DNA from: Oceanobacillus iheyensis HTE831
GTDB lineage: Bacteria; Bacillota; Bacilli; Bacillales; Amphibacillaceae
Assembly: GCF_000011245.1 (NCBI RefSeq)
Contig: NC_004193.1
Location: forward strand, 2,272,501-2,336,500
DNA: 64,000 nucleotides
Reading direction: 5' to 3'
Part shown: positions 52,069 to 61,700 of the stretch, in pieces
Numbering within the stretch: the stretch's first letter is position 1
How the letters are laid out: every line of letters begins with the position of its first letter
Program-made: the position numbers and the translations under genes
The notes under the pieces: model-generated
Databases searched by the model: none
What the model was told of the DNA's origin: nothing
The model's input: only the letters and a program-made list of their open reading frames with translations

Positions 52069-53233
52069 TCAACCAAGAATCAATACGTTGAACTGCTTCA
52101 ATCAACCTTTCTTCTGGTACTGTTAATGCAATTCTAAAGAATCCTTCACCTTGTTCGCCAAATGCTGAACCAGGGGTTACAATCACATGTGCTTGATCCA
52201 AAACTTGTTCAGTAAATGAGCTTGAGGTATATCCCTTTGGAACTTTCACCCATAAAAAAATTGTCCCTTTGGTTTTCTTAACTTCAAAGCCAGCATTCTT
52301 TAATAGTTTCCAAGTTTTTAACATACGTTTTTCCATTGTGTGATGAATTGTTCGAATCTCATCTTCACTTTGCTCTAAAGCTTTTATTGCAGCAATTTGA
52401 ACGGGTATAAATTGGCTGGTATCTATATTACTTTTTAATGTTGCTAACGCTTGAATGACACTTGAATTTCCTACAATATATCCAATTCTCCAACCAGTCA
52501 TATTGAAATTTTTTGATAATGATCCTAATTCTACCCCTACCTTTTTAGCTCCATCTACTTGTAATAGGCTAGGAGATTTATAGTCAGAAAATGTTACATG
52601 ATCATAGGCAGCATCATGTGCAATACAGATATTATATTTATTCGCAATTTGTACAGCTTTCACAAAAGTTTCCTTTTGAGCTGTCGCACCTGTTGGATTA
52701 TTGGGGTAATTCAAAAATAACAGCTTTGCTTCTTCTTTATCTTGCTCACTTAACATTTTCCAATTCGGTTTATATTCCTTATTTTTATCTAACGGTAAAT
52801 AAACAGCTCTTCCTTGAGTCATATGAACACCCATTTTATAGACCGGATATCCTGGATCTGGCAAAATCACTTTATCTCCTGGATTAATAACGGACTGTAT
52901 TAAATGAACGAGTCCTTCTTTGCTACCAATCAAAATGAGAATTTCTTCTTCGGGGTCCAGTGTTACATTGTATTTTTCTTGATAAAAAGTAGCTACAGCT
53001 TGCCTTAATTCGGGAATACCTTGATATGGAGAATAACGATGTAGATGTCTATTTTTTATATGTTTAGATAATTCCTCAATTATGTACGAGGGGGGAGGTA
53101 AATCAGGTGCTCCGATACCTAGGTCGATAACATCGCTTCCCTGTTCCATTAGTTTTTGCTTTTTCTTTTGAATATGAGCAAATAAGTAAGGTGGCATATT
53201 TCGAACTATATTCGATTTATATAATGACTGCAT
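52055..53233 (-). CDS. Class I/II PLP-dependent aminotransferase
   Basis: A 392-residue fold-type I aminotransferase. Cofactor residues: LFLNYPNNPTGA (Asn), NICIAHDAAYDHVTF (Asp, Tyr), the Schiff-base Lys in LGSLSKNFNMTGWRIGYIVG, and FFRIALTVPEERLIEA (carboxylate Arg). The class resembles LL-diaminopimelate and aspartate/alanine aminotransferases (DapL/MalY-like group). GGAGGG precedes ATG 53233. It is upstream of, and overlaps, the ThDP enzyme, so both work on connected substrates. The amino acid used cannot be told from sequence. Confidence 0.88.
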   Translation of the reverse strand: MQSLYKSNIVRNMPPYLFAHIQKKKQKLMEQGSDVIDLGIGAPDLPPPSYIIEELSKHIKNRHLHRYSPYQGIPELRQAVATFYQEKYNVTLDPEEEILILIGSKEGLVHLIQSVINPGDKVILPDPGYPVYKMGVHMTQGRAVYLPLDKNKEYKPNWKMLSEQDKEEAKLLFLNYPNNPTGATAQKETFVKAVQIANKYNICIAHDAAYDHVTFSDYKSPSLLQVDGAKKVGVELGSLSKNFNMTGWRIGYIVGNSSVIQALATLKSNIDTSQFIPVQIAAIKALEQSEDEIRTIHHTMEKRMLKTWKLLKNAGFEVKKTKGTIFLWVKVPKGYTSSSFTEQVLDQAHVIVTPGSAFGEQGEGFFRIALTVPEERLIEAVQRIDSWLNGGK

Positions 53234-53372
53234 ATGATCCCTCCAGAGTAATAGTTACTTCTAAAGTATATGTTCATTACGCAATAACCTATGCCTTGTT
53301 TATAATTACTCACAGTGTAGCATGTGAAAGGTAAAATATCTATCATTTTTCAGAATTATTATGCAATAATGA

Positions 53373-53403
53373 GACCCAAGGGCAAATAATCCACCCTTGA
53401 GTC
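53373..53403 (-). terminator. Possible terminator of the DUF378 gene
   Basis: CAAGGG (53377..53382) pairs with CCCTTG (53394..53399), and GAC (53373) with GTC (53401) outside one mismatch. The T-run on the minus strand is poor (TCTCATTATT). Confidence 0.5.
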
Positions 53404-53409
53404 GTCTTC

Positions 53410-53697
53410 TTATCGATCTTCTAAATCATCATCTATATTATTTTCCTCTGCAAATTCTGTTCCGTAGTTTACTCTGCCAGTATTTACAGTATCTTCTTCT
53501 ACTTCTTCTCCAGCAAATAATGTCGCAACATAATAAACAGCACTAATACCAACTAGACCATAAATAATTCGCGATATTACTGAAGCTTGACCACCAAAGA
53601 TCGCAGCAACTAAGTCAAACTGAAAAAATCCAATTAATCCCCAGTTGATTCCTCCAATTACTAATAAGGTTAGAGCGATCGCATGCAATGTTCTCAT
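53410..53697 (-). CDS. DUF378 family small membrane protein
   Basis: A 95-residue protein. MRTLHAIALTLLVIGGINWGLIGFFQFDLVAAIFGG is the conserved start of the DUF378 family (B. subtilis YuzA). Two hydrophobic helices (residues 5-26 and 42-62) are followed by an acidic tail (EEVEEDTVNTGRVNYGTEFAEENNIDDDLEDR) that is longer than in most members. The RBS AAGGAGGTG is near-perfect. Monocistronic. Function unknown. Confidence 0.87.
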   Translation of the reverse strand: MRTLHAIALTLLVIGGINWGLIGFFQFDLVAAIFGGQASVISRIIYGLVGISAVYYVATLFAGEEVEEDTVNTGRVNYGTEFAEENNIDDDLEDR

Positions 53698-53823
53698 CTT
53701 ACAATCACCTCCTTATACATAGCATTTGTTGTTTTTATAATTTCATACTTCTTAACGATTATCCTCTTGAAAAAGAGCATACCAATATAAGAAAATTTAA
53801 GGAGGTGTGGCAAGTACGAGCCA

Positions 53824-54852
53824 TTACGTGAAATACTCGATAGTGCTAGCTGGGAAATAGTCGTTTATCCAACCACCCAATGTGTTTTTTATATCCTGTT
53901 GTTCTTGATCTTGGTACACATATTTATAAATACCATATCTGCCCCATTTGGTTTTTCTTTTTGATTCATCTAACTCCAATTTAGTCATCGGATAATTTTT
54001 CTCGATTACACGTTTTGCAGGCTTTGTGAATCGATGTTGAATCATTTCAAAGGTTAAATCTTTCCTTGCAAATGGTGGAAGAGCTTCATCGAGTTTTTCA
54101 AACATTTCTTTATACCCTTCTTTCCAACCATCATGCAAGTAGATAGGAGCAATAATAAAACCTAAAGGATATCCCGCTTCAGCAACCTTAACAGCAGCTT
54201 CTATCCTTTCATTTAATCGAGACGTACCAGGCTCAAAGTATTTAATAATATGGTTATTATTAATACTAAAACGAAATCTTGTTCTCCCTTTATGATCCGC
54301 ATCAAGTAAATGATCTACATGTGCAAACTTTGTAACAAATCGAAGTTTACCGTGTTCGCTTTTCCCAAAATACTCGATGGCATGTTTTAACGTATGCGTA
54401 AGATGATCAACACCTACAATATCGGAAGTACATGATGCTTCAAATCTTGTATCCAATGGAGCTCTTTCTTGCATATACCCTTCTGCAGCATCAAAAATTT
54501 CATCAATATTTACATACGTACGAATATAGGGCTTACTCCCCATAGTTGTTTGTAAATAACAATAATGACAATGTCCCATGCAACCAGTAGCAAAAGGAAT
54601 TGCATATTCAGCAGAAGGTTTTGATGTATCAAACTTCAACGTTTTTCTTACACCGATAACTAAAGTAGATTTTGCGTTACGATACTTTTGAAAATCATTG
54701 TCTCCTGGCAAATTTCGAATTTGATTATGAGAAGTTGTTTCTCTAATTTCAATTCCCATATTTTCAAACTTCGTTACTAGTGATTTACCCAAGCTATACT
54801 CCATTGCTTTTGGTTCTACATATATTAATTGAGGGACAAAGGGTCTAACCAT
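53824..54852 (-). CDS. splB: Spore photoproduct lyase
   Basis: A 342-residue radical-SAM enzyme, the same length as B. subtilis SplB. The 4Fe-4S motif is ATGCMGHCHYCYLQTTMGSKPYIRTY (C-x3-C-x2-C). SAEYAIP, RFEASCTSDIVGVDHLTHTL, RFVTKFAHVDHLLDA and QHRFTKPAKRVIEKNYP are family constants. It reverses the 5-thyminyl-dihydrothymine lesion during germination. The frame runs back to 54975, but ATG 54852 (MVRPFVPQLIYVEP) matches known starts. It overlaps splA by 8 bp. The last conserved Cys for the thiyl step lies in EASCTSD. Confidence 0.96.
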   Translation of the reverse strand: MVRPFVPQLIYVEPKAMEYSLGKSLVTKFENMGIEIRETTSHNQIRNLPGDNDFQKYRNAKSTLVIGVRKTLKFDTSKPSAEYAIPFATGCMGHCHYCYLQTTMGSKPYIRTYVNIDEIFDAAEGYMQERAPLDTRFEASCTSDIVGVDHLTHTLKHAIEYFGKSEHGKLRFVTKFAHVDHLLDADHKGRTRFRFSINNNHIIKYFEPGTSRLNERIEAAVKVAEAGYPLGFIIAPIYLHDGWKEGYKEMFEKLDEALPPFARKDLTFEMIQHRFTKPAKRVIEKNYPMTKLELDESKRKTKWGRYGIYKYVYQDQEQQDIKNTLGGWINDYFPASTIEYFT

Positions 54853-55102
54853 AAAATTGTCCCTCATCATCAGATAAAAATGCTTCTCTAAAAGCATTCT
54901 CTGCTGCTTCTTCTGAAGTAAATATTGCATATTCATCTGTAAGCGGGTAATACGACTCATGGACAAATAACGCAAGTTCTAATGGATTATCAGGATGCTG
55001 CACTACGGCAGCTTGTTGTACTTGCGCAACGTCCTGAGCATGGGGATTTCTTATAATCATATAAACGATATCACCAGGGAAAAAAGGATGATTCATATAC
55101 AT
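54845..55102 (-). CDS. splA: SplA, TRAP-like regulator of spore photoproduct lyase
   Basis: An 85-residue protein with PGDIVYMIIRNPHAQDVAQVQQAAVVQHPDNPLELALFVHESYYPLTDEYAIFTSEEAAENAF, characteristic of SplA. In B. subtilis SplA is a negative regulator of the splAB operon. Two in-frame ATGs (55102, 55096) share one GAGAGGAG; the second has better spacing. It follows a 52-codon gene by 17 bp and overlaps splB, so all three are one operon, presumably forespore-expressed; a clear sigma-G promoter was not identified. Confidence 0.9.
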   Translation of the reverse strand: MYMNHPFFPGDIVYMIIRNPHAQDVAQVQQAAVVQHPDNPLELALFVHESYYPLTDEYAIFTSEEAAENAFREAFLSDDEGQFYG

Positions 55103-55119
55103 TTTCTCCTCTCTTATAC

Positions 55120-55278
55120 TTATCCATTAGGACGAAAACGTTTATTTCTCTTGCCATTAACGTTAAGAAATTCGGTTTCTTCTGCAATTTCTACATCTTG
55201 TTTTGGTGATGTATCATACTTTCGTACGTTTCTTTGTTTACCTTTATCTTTTTCACGATTTTTGTTTTCTTCAGACAT
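55120..55278 (-). CDS. Small charged protein upstream of splA
   Basis: A 52-residue frame, MSEENKNREKDKGKQRNVRK and onward, ending FLNVNGKRNKRFRPNG. It is highly charged (Lys/Arg/Glu), lacks hydrophobic segments and is probably disordered. AAAGGAAG stands about 7 bases ahead of the ATG at 55278. The gap to splA is 17 bp, so it is likely the first gene of the spl operon. Small basic proteins beside spore genes are often packed in spores, but this is a guess. The protein is not recognised. Confidence 0.65.
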   Translation of the reverse strand: MSEENKNREKDKGKQRNVRKYDTSPKQDVEIAEETEFLNVNGKRNKRFRPNG

Positions 55279-55396
55279 ACATTTCTTCCTTTCAATCATT
55301 GACTTGTCAATATCTTTACCAGAAACGTCAAAATTATGAATATGAATACAGTCGAATGAAATAGCAAAAAATAAAAAATAAAGGAGGGGATTTAAG

Positions 55397-55492
55397 ATGG
55401 CTAAAGGAAAAAAGAAAAAAAATAAGTCAAAAGAAGAATTAAATGAAATGAAAGATGATCATAAATATAAACAGAACAGACCACCCAGATAA
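55397..55492 (+). CDS. Lysine-rich 31-residue micro-protein
   Basis: ATG 55397 follows an excellent AAAGGAGGGG at 7 bases. The product reads MAKGKKKKNKSKEELNEMKD, then DHKYKQNRPPR: 10 Lys in the first 25 residues, hydrophilic throughout. It is divergent from the splA operon. The near-ideal ribosome site and downstream terminator at 55607 argue for a real gene. Composition recalls small basic, possibly spore-associated proteins; no family is recognised. Confidence 0.6.
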   Translation: MAKGKKKKNKSKEELNEMKDDHKYKQNRPPR

Positions 55493-55606
55493 AAAGAAAC
55501 TTCATCCAGTGTTTCGTTATCCTCCACTAATTATTCGAATGATCCATGGGGTAATCTTAACTCCTTTAAATCAGGAAATCATTGCCCATGCGAAATAAAC
55601 CAAAAT

Positions 55607-55653
55607 AACCGAACTATAAAGGCAGCATTAGCTGATTTATAGTTCGGTTTTTA
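55607..55653. terminator. Bidirectional terminator with an ACCGAACTA stem
   Basis: AACCGAACTATAAA (55607..55620) and TTTATAGTTCGGTT (55636..55649) pair perfectly over 14 bp, with TTTTATTC after the right arm. It separates the micro-protein gene and the convergent dehydrogenase. The same ACCGAACTA stem is used at 58120. Confidence 0.88.
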
Positions 55654-55682
55654 TTCATTCTACTTAAATTGTTCAGTTACTA

Positions 55683-56627
55683 TTAATTAACCACATACAA
55701 CAAAGGAAGGTCATTTTTCAAACGTTGTACATTTTCTAAAGCAACACTTCCTGTACGTTTTATTGCTTCATTTGTAGCAGCGCCAATATGGGGGGTTACC
55801 GTTGTATTCGGTAATGTTAACAAAGGATGATGGGATGGTTCTTCTACAAATACATCTAAGCCAGCACCTTTAATCTTGCCGTTTGTAAGAGCTTCATACA
55901 AAGCATCTTCATCTACTAATGCTCCTCTTGAGACATTTATAAACAAGGCATCTTTTTTTATTTCATTTAGTGTTTTTGCGTTAATTAACTGATAATTATC
56001 TTTGCGAAGTGTTGTAGAAACAACTACAATATCACTTTCATTCAAGAGTTTATTAAGGTCTACAAATTCTACATTTAAACGATCGGCTATCGTTTGATCC
56101 TGGAAAGTACCATAAGCTAAGACTTCCATTTGAAATCCTGTCGCCCTCTGTGCAATGGCTTGGCCAATTGCACCAAATCCGATAATTCCTAATTTCTTTT
56201 GAAATATTTCAATTCCCATAGATAATTCCCAATTCCCATTCCGTAATTCCTCATTCTTTGCAGGAATATTACGTGCAGTGGCTAGCATTAATCCAATTGC
56301 AAGATCTGCAACAGCATCTGCATTCTGACCAGGAGTATTTGTAACTGGAATACCTTTCTCTCTAGCATACTTAAAATCAATATTATCGTAACCAGCTCCA
56401 AACTTCATAATATATTTTAAATTTGGAGCTGCATCAATTATTTCTTTATCAATTTGAACAACAGCTGTTATAATAACCTCTACTTCTCTTACTGCCTGCT
56501 TTAGTTTCTCTTTCTCGATACCATTATCCGTATCTAAAATAGTAACATTACCTAATCGATTTAAATTTTCTACAAAGTCTGGAACCGCTTCAATAAATGG
56601 AGTTCGCACCATCAATAATATGTTCAT
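55683..56627 (-). CDS. D-isomer-specific 2-hydroxyacid dehydrogenase
   Basis: A 314-residue enzyme of the PGDH/glyoxylate-reductase family. The substrate-binding region is MKFGAGYDNIDFKYAREKGIPVTNTPG, the NAD fold starts LGIIGFGAIGQAIAQRA, and the catalytic triad is Arg in FINVSRGALVDEDAL, Glu in DVFVEEPS and His in TPHIGAATNEA. There is no ACT domain and no serine-pathway neighbour, so phosphoglycerate is only one possible substrate; glyoxylate, hydroxypyruvate or another 2-oxo acid are alternatives. It is 61 bp after rocD on the same strand. Confidence 0.88.
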   Translation of the reverse strand: MNILLMVRTPFIEAVPDFVENLNRLGNVTILDTDNGIEKEKLKQAVREVEVIITAVVQIDKEIIDAAPNLKYIMKFGAGYDNIDFKYAREKGIPVTNTPGQNADAVADLAIGLMLATARNIPAKNEELRNGNWELSMGIEIFQKKLGIIGFGAIGQAIAQRATGFQMEVLAYGTFQDQTIADRLNVEFVDLNKLLNESDIVVVSTTLRKDNYQLINAKTLNEIKKDALFINVSRGALVDEDALYEALTNGKIKGAGLDVFVEEPSHHPLLTLPNTTVTPHIGAATNEAIKRTGSVALENVQRLKNDLPLLYVVN

Positions 56628-56688
56628 GTTGATTTCCTTTCTGTAATAAATAAAGGGAAGGAACCGAGCTCTGCTCCCTCCCCCAATA

Positions 56689-57885
56689 TTAATTAGTAAG
56701 TACTTCTTCTATTCGCTGTATTGCCCAATCCATTTCATCTTTTGTAATTACTAATGGTGGAGCAAATCGTATCGTATTTACATGTGTTTCCTTACATAGG
56801 ATTCCTTTATCTTTTAATTTTTCACAAATTTCTCGTACAGGTTGGTGAAATTCCATACCAATAAATAATCCTCTTGCACGAACTTCTTTAATCCCTTCAA
56901 AATTAACCGCTCGTAACTTATCTGCAAAATATTTCCCTGATTCTAATGACTTATTAACTAAGTTTTCTTCTTCAATAACATCAATTGCTGCCATTGATAC
57001 AGCACAAGCTAATGGATTCCCGCCGAATGTAGAGCCATGAGAGCCAGGTGTAAATACATCCATAATTTCATTATTAGCTGCAATTGCAGATACCGGAAAG
57101 ACACCACCACCTAAAGCTTTCCCCATAACATAGATATCTGGTTCTACATTTTCCCATTCACACGCAAACATTTTCCCTGTCCGTGCAAAACCAGTTTGAA
57201 CCTCATCTGCTATAAATAATATATTTTTTTCTGAGCAAAGTTCTCTTACTTTTTTCAAATATCCTTCAGGAGGTATAATAATTCCTGCTTCACCTTGAAT
57301 GGGTTCAAGAATGATGGCGGCAGTATTTTCTGTAATAGCTTTTTCGATTGCATTTATATCTCCATAGCTTACTTTATTAATTCCGGGAACAAACGGTCCG
57401 TAATTTTTTGTAGCATCTGGATCATTTGATAATGAAATTGCATTTAAAGTACGTCCGTGGAAGTTACCATCAGCAGCAATTATCTCCGCTTGATTTTCCG
57501 TAACTCCCTTCACTTGGTATGCCCAACGTCGTGCCGCTTTAATCGCTGTCTCAACAGCCTCCACACCTGTATTCATCGGCAAAACTTTATCTTTCTTCGT
57601 TAACTTCGCCATTCGTTTTGTCCACGGGCCTAGTAATTCATTATGAAATGCCCGGGAAGTCAATGTTACTTTATCAGCTTGATTTTTTAGTGCCTCAATA
57701 ATCTTAGGATGACGATGTCCTTGATTCACCGCTGAATATGCACTTAACATATCCATATAGGAATTTCCTTCAGGATCTTTCACCCATACGCCATTAGCTT
57801 CAGAAACAACTATAGGAAGTGGGTGATAGTTATGAGCACCATAATAATTAGTTTCTTCAATAATATTTGTTGATGTAATTGTCAT
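56689..57885 (-). CDS. rocD: Ornithine aminotransferase
   Basis: A 398-residue class III aminotransferase. [48 protein letters not shown] is characteristic of RocD. The PLP site has [22 protein letters not shown] (Asp, Gln) and the Schiff-base Lys in [16 protein letters not shown]. It converts ornithine and 2-oxoglutarate to glutamate semialdehyde and glutamate in arginine breakdown. GAGGGG stands 6 bases before ATG 57885, rather than the adjoining TTG at 57888. No other roc gene is near, unlike in B. subtilis rocDEF. Confidence 0.94.
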   Translation of the reverse strand: MTITSTNIIEETNYYGAHNYHPLPIVVSEANGVWVKDPEGNSYMDMLSAYSAVNQGHRHPKIIEALKNQADKVTLTSRAFHNELLGPWTKRMAKLTKKDKVLPMNTGVEAVETAIKAARRWAYQVKGVTENQAEIIAADGNFHGRTLNAISLSNDPDATKNYGPFVPGINKVSYGDINAIEKAITENTAAIILEPIQGEAGIIIPPEGYLKKVRELCSEKNILFIADEVQTGFARTGKMFACEWENVEPDIYVMGKALGGGVFPVSAIAANNEIMDVFTPGSHGSTFGGNPLACAVSMAAIDVIEEENLVNKSLESGKYFADKLRAVNFEGIKEVRARGLFIGMEFHQPVREICEKLKDKGILCKETHVNTIRFAPPLVITKDEMDWAIQRIEEVLTN

Positions 57886-57888
57886 CAA

Positions 57889-58110
57889 ATACCCCTCTCA
57901 TTCAATTATTTCTATATTTAAGAATTATCATTAAGTTCAAGAAACGTCAACCTTAAAATAAAAATCAAGCACAACCCCATTTAAAAAAGCAATGAGTGCG
58001 TGCCCCGATTATTCAGAGGTGGTTTGATAATGCTAGAATTTCCTTTTGAGATAGCGGTAGCGAGCTGATGATGACGATAACACAAGAGTTAAAGTGGCAC
58101 TAATCCTCAT
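57889..58110. other. Intergenic stretch between rocD and the macro-domain gene
   Basis: About 220 bp without a convincing gene. It presumably holds the rocD promoter in its left part. The segment 58010..58090 is slightly richer in GC and shows AGCGGTAGCGAGCTG-like partial repeats; no known operator or hairpin was recognised. Confidence 0.45.
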
Positions 58111-58143
58111 AAATAAAAGACCGAACTATTTATTAGTTCGGTA
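58111..58143 (-). terminator. Terminator of the SNF2 / macro-domain operon
   Basis: ACCGAACTA (58120..58128) pairs with TAGTTCGGT (58134..58142) around a five-base loop; TCTTTTATTT follows on the minus strand. It begins 10 bp after the macro-domain stop codon. Confidence 0.85.
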
Positions 58144-58152
58144 ATCCAATGC

Positions 58153-58710
58153 TTAGATTTTTTCTATTAAATACTTCAATTTTTCTTGATAAATGCTATA
58201 GTCTCTTTCACTAAATAAAACGACCTTTACAAGCCCCACATCATTTTCTTGTAGAAATTGAATAATTGTCTGTAAAGCGATTGCTGCTGCTTCATGAATA
58301 GGATAACCATACACTCCTGTTGAAATCGAAGGGAATGAAATGCTAGATAATTTCTTTACTTTTACTAATTCCAAAGCATTACGATAACAGTTAGCTAATA
58401 ATTCTTCTTGTAGGTCAGGAGTCTGATTCCAGATTGGCCCTACCGTGTGGATAATAAAACGAGACGGTAATTGGAATCCGGAAGTAATAATAACTTCACC
58501 CGTTGGTAATTCTTCACCATTAAGTTCGTTATTTCTCATCTCTTGACATGCTTTTAATAATTCTGGCCCTGCGGCATGATGGATAGCCCCATCAACACCT
58601 CCACCACCTAATAAGCTTCCGTTTGCTGCATTTACAATAACATTCGTTGTTTCCTTCGTTATATCACCAACAACTATTTCAAGCGTATTATCATTTATAT
58701 TATGTTTCAT
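58153..58710 (-). CDS. Macro-domain protein, probable O-acetyl-ADP-ribose deacetylase
   Basis: A 185-residue single macro domain (YmdB/MacroD type). ADP-ribose-binding parts: VNAANGSLLGGGGVDGAIHHAAGPEL and SISFPSISTGVYGYPIHEAA. The Asn-Ala-Ala-Asn and GGGGVDGAI loop are those of catalytically active members, which remove ADP-ribose or acetyl groups. It is 12 bp after a SNF2 helicase gene and ends that operon. The physiological substrate is unknown. Confidence 0.92.
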   Translation of the reverse strand: MKHNINDNTLEIVVGDITKETTNVIVNAANGSLLGGGGVDGAIHHAAGPELLKACQEMRNNELNGEELPTGEVIITSGFQLPSRFIIHTVGPIWNQTPDLQEELLANCYRNALELVKVKKLSSISFPSISTGVYGYPIHEAAAIALQTIIQFLQENDVGLVKVVLFSERDYSIYQEKLKYLIEKI

Positions 58711-58722
58711 CGTCTCACCTAC

Positions 58723-61700
58723 CTAATCCTTTGTTTCGTTAAACAATAAATCCTGTATATCTTCATCTGTAAGCTGATAATTCACGGTAGATTTTCCGTT
58801 AACCAAATAGTTCATTAATTCGCGTTTCTTACGCTGTAACTCATACATTTTCTCTTCAATTGTTCCTTCAGAAAGAAGACGTATAACAGTTACTTCACTT
58901 TGTTGTCCAATTCGATGAGCACGATCTATAGCTTGTTCCTCTACAGCTGGATTCCACCAAACATCATACAAGATTACTGTATCGGCACCGACCAAATTTA
59001 GACCAGTTCCACCGGCTTTTAGAGAAATAAGACATACTTCTCTATTACCTTGATTGAAAGCACGACATATTTCTACTCTTTCTTCGGCTGGAGTCTCTCC
59101 ATCAATATAATAATACAAAATATCCTTATTCCTTAATTCCTTACCAATTAATTGCAACATACTTGTAAATTGTGAAAAAATGAGTAATCGCTTATTTGCT
59201 CTACTAGCATCTTTTATTAACTGCTTGAGTCTTTCTAATTTTGCTGATTTATCATTATATTTTCTAACAAATAGAGACGGATGACAACAAATTTGTCTTA
59301 ATCGTGTAATCCCAGCTAATATTTTTATTCGATTTTTTCGGATCGTTTCTTTATCTAAGTGCTTAAAAGAAGGATGTCTAAGTTTTGCTAAGTAAGACAC
59401 ATATAACTGCTTTTGTTCCTCTGTTAAAGAAATTCGCTCAACATATTCTACCTTTGTCGGCAGCTCCTGCATTACATCTTTTTTCTCACGTCGAAGCATA
59501 AATGGTGTAATACGTCGAATAACTTGGTCATTTGTAAGCCAGCTAAAATCTTTTATATTACCTAATAGTTCTGGAAATACAACATGGAAAATAGACCAAA
59601 TATCTTCAATTTTATTTTCTAAAGGCGTACCGGTTAGAGCAAAACGGTGCTCAGAACGAAGCTTTTTTACAGTTCGAAAAGTGTGGGTGGCAGGATTTTT
59701 AAACACTTGTGCCTCATCAAATATTACCGTATGAAATTGATCCACTTGGTTTTGTAACCAATCTATTTCATTTCGTAACATCCCATATGAAATAATCCAA
59801 ACATCATAATTACGTAATTCCGTTTTCTTTTGTTTTCTTTCTGCTTTCGTACCATCTATTATCATGACAGACCAGTCAGGAGCGAATGTCATCCATTCTT
59901 GTTTCCACTGATAACAGACAGAAGTTGGACAAACAATGAGAATAGGTTGCTTCTTATCCTTCCGCTCTTTTTCTATCGATAGACAATATGCAATACTTTG
60001 TATCGTTTTTCCCAGCCCCATCTCATCTGCAAGAACACCGCCGAATCCCATGTCTGCTACCGCTCTCATCCATCGAACACCCTCTAGCTGATAATCTTTT
60101 AAAAGAGATGAAATAGGTTTGGGAATAGGATAGGACTGTTCATCTGGTTGTTGAATTTGCAACAACATTTGTTTAAAAGAGTCTTCCGCTTCAAGTATAC
60201 CGCGTTCTTCTAACCGATTAGCAATCGTAAATCCTTCATTTAATGGTTTTTCCAAACCTTCTAAGATCTCTGTAGATGACATCGGTGAATCAATTAAAAA
60301 GGATTGTAACTCCTCTAGTTCTTTTGTTTCAAGTGACAATAAGGATCCATCTTTCAAACGATAATATGGTCGTTTTTCTTCTAATGCATCCAAAACTTCA
60401 CGAACCTCTTGATCTACAAAACCTTTCATTTGAAATGTGAATTCTAACCAATTTGTACGATCGCTTTTATGTCGTACACGTATAGTAGGTTGAAAATGTT
60501 TTTTACTTAATCTATTTCTAACTGCAGTGGTAGCGAAGACCGTTGCTTGATTTTGTAGATCAGATAAATGATGATATAAAAATTCGTATTCTAGTTTTTC
60601 ATTTTGAAGCACATACCCACCGTCCATATGTGCAAATCCTTTATCTTGTAAAAATTGTATAATTTCCTCTTCTTTTTCCTCTTGCCGATATAATGTCATC
60701 GGAGAAGGTTCAAACGGTTGAAACTTTACTCCACCATAATGAAATTCTACGCCAGCCAATAAACGATTACTTATTCGATCTAAATATATTTTTGCAGTTA
60801 GCGGTTTTTTACTTTTAGCAATTATACCCGTCGTATCATCTATTTTTGCTATTTTAGTTATGAGAGGTATAAGTTGCTCTGCTTGTTCTAAAGAAATCAA
60901 TAAACTATTTTCATTATTCTCTCTCCATAAACGATCACATAGATCGATGGTAGTTACTTCTTGTTCTGTCAAAATATGGACAGATTGCTGTGTAACAAAA
61001 AGCCGGTAAGAAGGTAAACATACATAGGACTGAAATTCCGTCCAAGTAATTCGAAGCAAGCTTGCCGCCTTCTCAATTTCAAAATGCAACGGAGGTAAAT
61101 TATCAACTATAGAAAAGCTAGGTAATATCCAATTGCGATTTGCCTCTGCTATAATTAATTCCGTATTAACAGCAAGTTGAAATATTGTCTCTAGTTTATT
61201 CCAAATCGTTGGAGTAATGACAAGCTTACTTTTGTCATTACTTTTGAAGTTATTTGTTACATAATTCTCCTGATTTAATTGTATCAAATGATGTATTATA
61301 GCTTCATCATTTGAATTAAAATAATGATTTGATGGAGAATAGGTAATAGCATTCGAAATCTTATATGATTTACCTTGTTGAACTGCTAATAAAAAATCAG
61401 ATAACTGTTTAACTTCATGGTGGTTTATGTCGATAGATATTGCTATTACTGGATTTTTACTTATTGTTAGTATGTGACAACGAAATAATGAATGTATTTC
61501 TTGTCTTTTTTCAAAATAGCCTTGATGTGTGTACTCATGATTTTCCGAATCGTTTTTCTGTAAAAATCCACGCATGATTTCATCCGTACGATTAATACTC
61601 TTTGTACTTGTTTCACAAATACCGATTAACACCGCAGCAATGTGTTGACAATCTTTTTTGAAAGAAGTTAACGATGGACAATTACATTTTGTTTCTTTTA

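Noticed and set aside
53824..54975. A 383-residue SplB beginning within splA
   Set aside because: The first 41 residues are splA read in another frame; the remaining 342 residues equal the normal SplB.
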